From the NCBI GenBank assembly GCA_024138015.1, contig JAMXBB010000003.1:12544391-12608390 (forward strand): a stretch of DNA of 64,000 bases. The letters are read 5' to 3'. The notes below the pieces were generated by a model. It had not been told where the DNA came from. It saw only the letters and a list, made by a program, of their open reading frames with translations, and did no database searches. This stretch comes from Lumnitzera littorea. Its lineage: Eukaryota > Streptophyta > Magnoliopsida > Myrtales > Combretaceae. Position numbers and translations under genes: made by a program. Below, one piece after another: positions 59,310 to 64,000 of this stretch (positions are counted from its first letter, which is position 1; each line of letters starts with the position of its first letter).

Positions 59310-59871
59310 AGAAACCTATCTAGTTCCTTTATGTAGATGGTTCTTCGACACAAGAAGGAAGTAGTGTAAGCCTAGTTCTTCAAGGCTCCTATAATGTCAA
59401 AGTTCATTATGTCTAAAATTCGGATTCCCAACCAGTAACAATGATGCAGAGTATGAAGCTTTGATTGCTAAACTGAAACTAGTAAAAGAAATTGGCAACA
59501 AGAAACTTAAAGTGTTCTTTAATTTGCAATTGGTAATGAATTAGATCACGGGAAGTTACGTGACGAAGGAAGAAGAGATGAGCAAGTACTTGTTGGTGGT
59601 ACAAACACTCGTAGAAGAGTTTCAATCTTTTTCCATCCATAAGATTCCAAAAAGTAAGAATATTGTTGTTGACAAGTTGCCAAAGTTAGCTAATATGGCA
59701 TTCCCTGACTTGAGAGACAAACTTTTTATCGAATTTCTTCCACAAAAAAGTTTATCCACTCTTTCGCAGAGCTATAAGTTAGCTCCTTACCTGAAAGAAG
59801 AATCTTGGATAAATCCCCTAGTGGATTATTTAAGAGACATTACTCTCCTTGATGACAAGAAAGGAGCATGA
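59310..59871 (+). pseudogene. Second (archaeal-type) RNase H of the Tat element
   Basis: 'FLYVDGSSTQEGSSVSLVLQ' at about 59325-59385 is the Asp-containing start of the extra RNase H known from Tat elements. 'AEYEALIA'-like sequence follows in shifted form. The frame 59560-59871 carries the C-terminal part: 'YLLVVQTLVEEFQSFSIHKIP', 'KLPKLANMAFPDLRDKLFIEFLP' and 'ESWINPLVDYLRD'. Its presence is the best lineage marker in the window. Confidence 0.85.
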
Positions 59872-59879
59872 AGATTGGC

Positions 59880-61039
59880 TTAGCAAGCTGCGAACTATAT
59901 ACTAATTGATGTTAAGCATATAAATGCAGTATATCACAACCCTATCTTTGATGCCTTTCTTTGAGAGATGCCCATTGGGTGTTATCCAAACTGTATGGTG
60001 GTGTATACAATAACCACGTAAAATGGAAAACACTGTATATTCAAACACTGCGGCTCGACTATTATTAGCTAACCATGAGAGAAGATGTAAAGGAAGTTGT
60101 CTAGTATTGTCCTCAGTGCTAGAAGCACTAGTCGCTAAGTAATGCGCCTGCAACTGAGTTATGTAGCCTATCCAGCCCTTGGCCTTTCGCCTAGTTGAGG
60201 TTAAACATTATCGGACCTTTTCCAAAGTCTACCGCCTAATGACAATTCATCATTGTTGCTATGGATCACTTTACTAAATGGATAGAAACTAAGGCAGTAA
60301 CGAAGATCACCGAGCAAAAAGTGGAAGCGTTCATTTTTAGTTCCATCATATCAACATTCGGAGTTCCTTACACGATAATCACGAATAACAGCTTATAGTT
60401 TGACAACAATAGGTTCCAAGAATTTTGCAAGAAGTATAACATTCGCCTCAACTATATGTTTGTAGCACACTCTCAGATGAATGGACAAGTTGAAGCTGTA
60501 AACAAGATCATTTTGTACAGCCTACAAAGAAAAGTAGATCAAGTTAGAAGGAAATGGGTTGATGAACTGTCAAATGTCTTATAGGGGTACCAGACCACCC
60601 ACAGAACTGCGATTGGGGAGATACCCTTCAGGTTAGCATAAAGCACAGAAGTCGTGTTATTGATCGAGTTGGATTTGCTTAATCTACAGACACAGAACTT
60701 TGACGATATGGTTAATTAAGTTAGATTAATGGTGAATTTGGACACCATTGATGAAATCAGAGATATTACAAGAGGTAGGGTTATGGCATACCAGCATAGA
60801 GCAGTAAGGTATTATAATAAAAAAGTCAAGCACAAGGTTTTTCAACTTGGAAATCTGATTTACCAAAAGATAGAAGCTACAGGCGCACGAGTGAGTTAAG
60901 GGAAGCTTGGAGCAAATTGGGAGGATCCTGTTAGAATTTGAGAAGTTGTTAGTAAGGGGGCTTATTGACTAGAAAGGTTAGATGGATCAATCATCCCTCA
61001 AGCATGGAACATTAAGAATTTGAAATTATATTTCAATTG
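59880..61039 (+). pseudogene. Integrase of the Tat element
   Basis: A Cys pair 'YCPQC' near 60101-60115 ends the zinc-binding part. The core starts with 'LNIIGPFPKSTA' near 60205, then 'FIIVAMDHFTKWIETKAVTKITEQKVE' (catalytic Asp present). Next is 'TNNS' at about 60381-60392, where TDNG is expected (Asp to Asn at 60384-60386), then 'MNGQVEAVNKII' with Glu kept. The C-terminus 'KVKHKVFQLGNLIYQK' and 'NIKNLKLYFN' closes at a TGA at about 61039. Several TAG/TAA codons interrupt it. Confidence 0.85.
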
Positions 61040-61309
61040 ATTGTTTGGATGCTGTTCATCTCCACTTATTTATAAGGCGATATCCTACTTGCTTGTAAGA
61101 CTACTTTTTTTATGAGAATTATGTTTGAAGTCTTATTATGTTTTTTTATTTTTTTTATTGCTAAGTTAATGAGTTCTAGACTACATGGCAAACAAACTGA
61201 CATAAGTTCTAGCCTATTGCGATAAATGAACTGCATAAATTAGTCTTACAGCTAAGTAATGTGGCTAGTCCATGCCTCAAACAACTAACGAACAATGTCT
61301 ATAAAGATG

Positions 61310-61535
61310 CACGAATTAGGTATATGAAATAAAACATGCTGAGAAATAATTAAGCATATGAAATAAAACATGCCAAGAAATAGTTAGATGAGTGAAATAA
61401 AACATACCGAAAGGTACTTAGCATGTAGAATAAAACATGTTGACGAATAAGAATGTGTGAGATAAAATACATAAATCGTACATGCCGGGAAAATGCGGTA
61501 CGTGAAATAAAACGTATTGAAAATAGTTATATGAA
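61310..61535. repeat. ~33-38-bp tandem array 3' of Tat pol
   Basis: Five to six imperfect units of the form 'gcatatgaaataaaacatgcYgagaaatagtta'. Tandem arrays between pol and the 3' LTR are a known feature of Tat elements and a recognised source of plant satellite DNA. A 26-base direct duplication ('tatatgaaagatatttcattcaacaa') follows at about 61531 and 61580. Confidence 0.8.
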
Positions 61536-61639
61536 AGATATTTCATTCAACAATGCAATTACAAATACTTGGCCTATTATATGAAAGATATTTCATTCAA
61601 CAATTACACAAGAGAACATAATGTACAAAAGAAAATCCT

Positions 61640-64000
61640 ATAGCTTACTCTTGGAATCAACAAAAGTAATTTTTCGATAGAAGGCTGGGACTTTCTCCAA
61701 GCAAGCTTCTTTTTCGGCACCTAAAGTCTTAGAGTTGACAGAGTTCTCTTTTCACTCATAGGGGATTAATTTTGATAGGCGATTAATTTTGATAGGTGTT
61801 CTTCGTCTTCCCTTAGATCTTCGACATAAGCTTCGTTATCACCCTTATTAACAATCTCAGCACCTGCCTCATCGTCATCATCTTCGTCGGCACTACTGAC
61901 TTTGTTACAACATCAATAAAGTCAAAGCAAGAGAGATGGTAATCAAGGTAAAGCTTTAAGATCTCCTCTCTTGCCGCTTGGACCCCCTTTAACAACTTCT
62001 TCCATAAAAGTCTCTTGTACTGCCAACTAAGAGTGACAATATCGAAAGCATCTTCTACTGATGGTCATCTCCTCAAAGTCTCCTCCAATTTAGCAACATG
62101 GCTTTGCGAGCTCATGTCGTTGGTCTCCAATTCTTTGATTTGCATTCTGAGCCCATCTTCTTCGTCGCTCATTGTGCAAAGAGTTCGGCCCAGCCTCTAG
62201 CACTCTTCTTTCTTCTTCTACAGCTCCTCCTTTAGGCCTTCAAACTCTTTGTACTGCTCTTCCATTTTAGCCTTCATGCTCGAGATTTCATTGGCAATAA
62301 GGGTATGTGCCAACTTTTCAGCAGCAAAGTCTTCTTAGAGCTTTCTCACCTTTATCCTTGCATTCTCGACAGCAGCAGTTTGGGCTTTGGATGCATTATA
62401 TGCGTTCTCAATTTTCTACAACAATTTCATTTAATATGATGAGTACTGGAAATGACTCAAAAAAATACATGAAGACTATTATGGATCTTGCCTTCTTCGT
62501 TTACTTATCAGCCTCATCCAAAGTTGTTAGAATGTGGCTGCTTATCTAAAAAAGAAAAGGAATATTAGCAACGAAGTAAATTTAGCAATTAAAAAGATGA
62601 ATACAGATACTTAAGTCATATAACTTGGCCATGATATGGGCTTTATTGCAACTACCGACCTTGTCGACATCCTTCTTAGCAATTTCTTCATCCTTCAGAA
62701 GAATAATTCCTTCTATCAAGGCCAATAATTTTGTCCTATTGCCCAGGGCTAAGTTGGTATCCAAAATGTTTTGGCTCCAACACAAGATGAAATACTTGTT
62801 AATCTCCTTATTGGGAACGAATTTAGCACTATTGATGTCGAGAGCTTTGGATCGCATTGCCTCCTTCGTCTTCTCATCTAAACCCTTAAAATTTTTGGGT
62901 AGGTGGTTCGCCGACGAGTTTCTTCCCTGATCTCTTATCAGCACTCGGTGCCACCTCTAGCACCAACGATAACCTTTTGGCAGTAGTGGCTTCTTTGGCC
63001 TCAACGTGGGGCAAGGTCTCTTGGCTACCCTTCCTCTACTTGACAGCAAGTTAAATACTTTTGATTAGAGGCGCCCTAGAATGAGCGACCTTAGCCAGTA
63101 AGGTCTTCTCACCTTCCTTTTACTTCTCAACCTGACGGGTGGTTTTCTTCTGTGCTACCGCCTACTTGGATGTGTCATCTTTTGCCATTTTCTTCAAAAT
63201 AGTAGGCCAAGTAGTAATGGTTGTTGTAGCTACCCTCTTGTTAGCTTTTGATTTTTTAGCCTTAGCCTGGGCCAATAGCTTAGCAGGATTTACCTCACTA
63301 GCCCCATATCTGCAACATGAACAAACATGTTAATATTAACACAGGGGAAAAGAATAAATTTACATTCTCTATGCTATGCAAGGCTCAAAGGCAACAATTC
63401 TCCCCCCAAGTTGCGAAAACAGCTTCCCCTTTGTAGCTATACTTGGCACAATGGCAACTCATTAGCATACCTTCTTTTTCAGAAAAGATTGGCCCTTCAC
63501 TTTCATAATGCTGTATAATTCTCTCAGCATCCTAGACAAACATCTTGTTCTTCCTCCTTTCTTGAATTTTGTTCACCATTGCTACATCATTTAGCATCAG
63601 GTCTATATCTTTAATGTGGATTGACTCAATTTATTGAGTCAAAAAGTCTAGCTCCTCATCAAATACTATCAATACAAATTTATCATGCCACTTATGGATC
63701 TTGGACTCTAACTCATCCATGAACTTACGCCTATGCCTTACAGCGATAAAGTACCACTCGTTAGGCTACCTCTTAATCGTGAAGAAATACCGAAACAATT
63801 GAGGCGTAGCCCTGACTTCAACTTCTTCACAAACTATTTCAAAAGCCACCAAAAGTCGGTATGTGTTTAGTGAGAACATACTTTGTACAACTGTAAAGTA
63901 GTTAAAGAAGCCCTTCATAAATGTCGAGAAAGAGAAGCGCAACCTAAAATCCAAATACTTCAGGTTTATGTGGAATTTGCACTCCCTTGGGAAACATACT
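61640..64000 (-). pseudogene. Antisense extra gene of the Tat element (Transposase_28-like), decayed
   Basis: Minus-strand coding segments run from the right edge leftwards. 63954-63766 has 'FMKGFFNYFTVVQSMFSLNTY' and 'LLVAFEIVCEE...PQLFRYFF', resembling the N-terminal domain called 'putative gypsy type transposon' (PF04195). Lys/Ala-rich basic sequence follows at about 63300-62950, then 62944-62582. An alanine/glutamate-rich coiled-coil-like region is at about 62415-62050 ('KIENAYNASKAQTAAVENARIKVRKL', 'MKAKMEEQYKEFEGLKEEL'). It ends near 61813. Possible splice acceptors are polypyrimidine-AG at about 63310, 62548 and 62415. Extra antisense ORFs of this type are known in some Tat elements; function is unknown. 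Stops in several exons make it dead. Confidence 0.6.

Larger units (their letters stand above)
54741..64000 (+). mobile_element. Tat-lineage Ty3/gypsy element (partial at right edge)
   Basis: A plus-strand element with LTR, gag, protease, RT, RNase H, a second archaeal-type RNase H, integrase, a tandem-repeat block and an extra antisense coding region. The double RNase H and an additional ORF between pol and the 3' LTR are known marks of the Tat lineage (Ogre/Retand/Grande group). The 3' LTR lies beyond the window. All genes contain stops, so it is dead. Confidence 0.85.

Noticed and set aside
62307..62930. Plus-strand frames at 62.0-63.5 kb
   Set aside because: The minus strand reads as the antisense extra gene with a recognisable domain and coiled coil; the plus frames are shadows.
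1..64000. tRNA, rRNA, CRISPR arrays and bacterial-type operons
   Set aside because: No tRNA-like A/B box pair with a foldable clover leaf, no rRNA core and no regular repeat-spacer array was found by eye. The tandem repeats seen are adjacent units without unique spacers.

Overview
This is a repeat-rich, AT-rich stretch of a flowering-plant (probably eudicot) nuclear genome. The evidence is one intact plant-type Rab GTPase gene with a canonical GT-AG intron, two plant lipid-transfer-protein pseudogenes, and many layers of decayed plant Ty3/gypsy, LINE and foldback elements. There is one 399-base assembly gap (N run). No bacterial-style operon, CRISPR array, rRNA or convincing tRNA is visible.

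Layout. 0-4.4 kb: two arrays of a 34-bp minisatellite split by a 0.95-kb LTR-like repeat (family A), then a 28-bp array and a 45-bp array, the latter split by a 1.37-kb insertion. 5.12-6.35 kb: a solo LTR with a perfect 5-bp target duplication. 6.4-14 kb: mostly unrecognised AT-rich sequence with a ~350-390 bp imperfect tandem repeat. 14.5 and 23.4 kb: two DIR1-like lipid-transfer-protein pseudogenes in the same orientation. 17.2-19.7 kb: a minus-strand gypsy pol relic. 20.2-22.3 kb: a direct/inverted repeat structure. 24.1-28.9 kb: the only intact gene, a two-exon RABA5-type Rab GTPase on the minus strand with a 4.07-kb intron carrying a foldback element. 32.2-33.6 kb: a LINE reverse-transcriptase relic, abutted by a family A repeat. 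34.3-37.4 kb: two degenerate LTR-like repeats. 40.4-48.8 kb: a 2.17-kb LTR (family B, del/Tekay-like) interrupted exactly by a complete but dead 6.2-kb minus-strand gypsy element with a 5-bp target duplication. 49.0-54.0 kb: another family A repeat and very AT-rich diverged repeats around the gap. 54.04-54.74 kb: a second family B LTR in the opposite orientation, cut by a Tat-lineage gypsy element that fills 54.74 kb to the window end. That element carries gag, protease, RT, two RNase H domains, integrase, a tandem array, and an extra antisense coding region.

The host function with clear support is the Rab GTPase, predicted to act in post-Golgi/endosomal membrane traffic. Everything else is transposon history: nested insertions, solo-LTR formation, and tandem repeats associated with elements. 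I see no convincing unknown biological system. The most interesting items are the antisense, apparently intron-bearing gene of the Tat element, the exactly dissected nesting (which makes a testable prediction about sequence beyond the right edge), and the near-intact DIR1-like pseudogene that keeps all eight cysteines.
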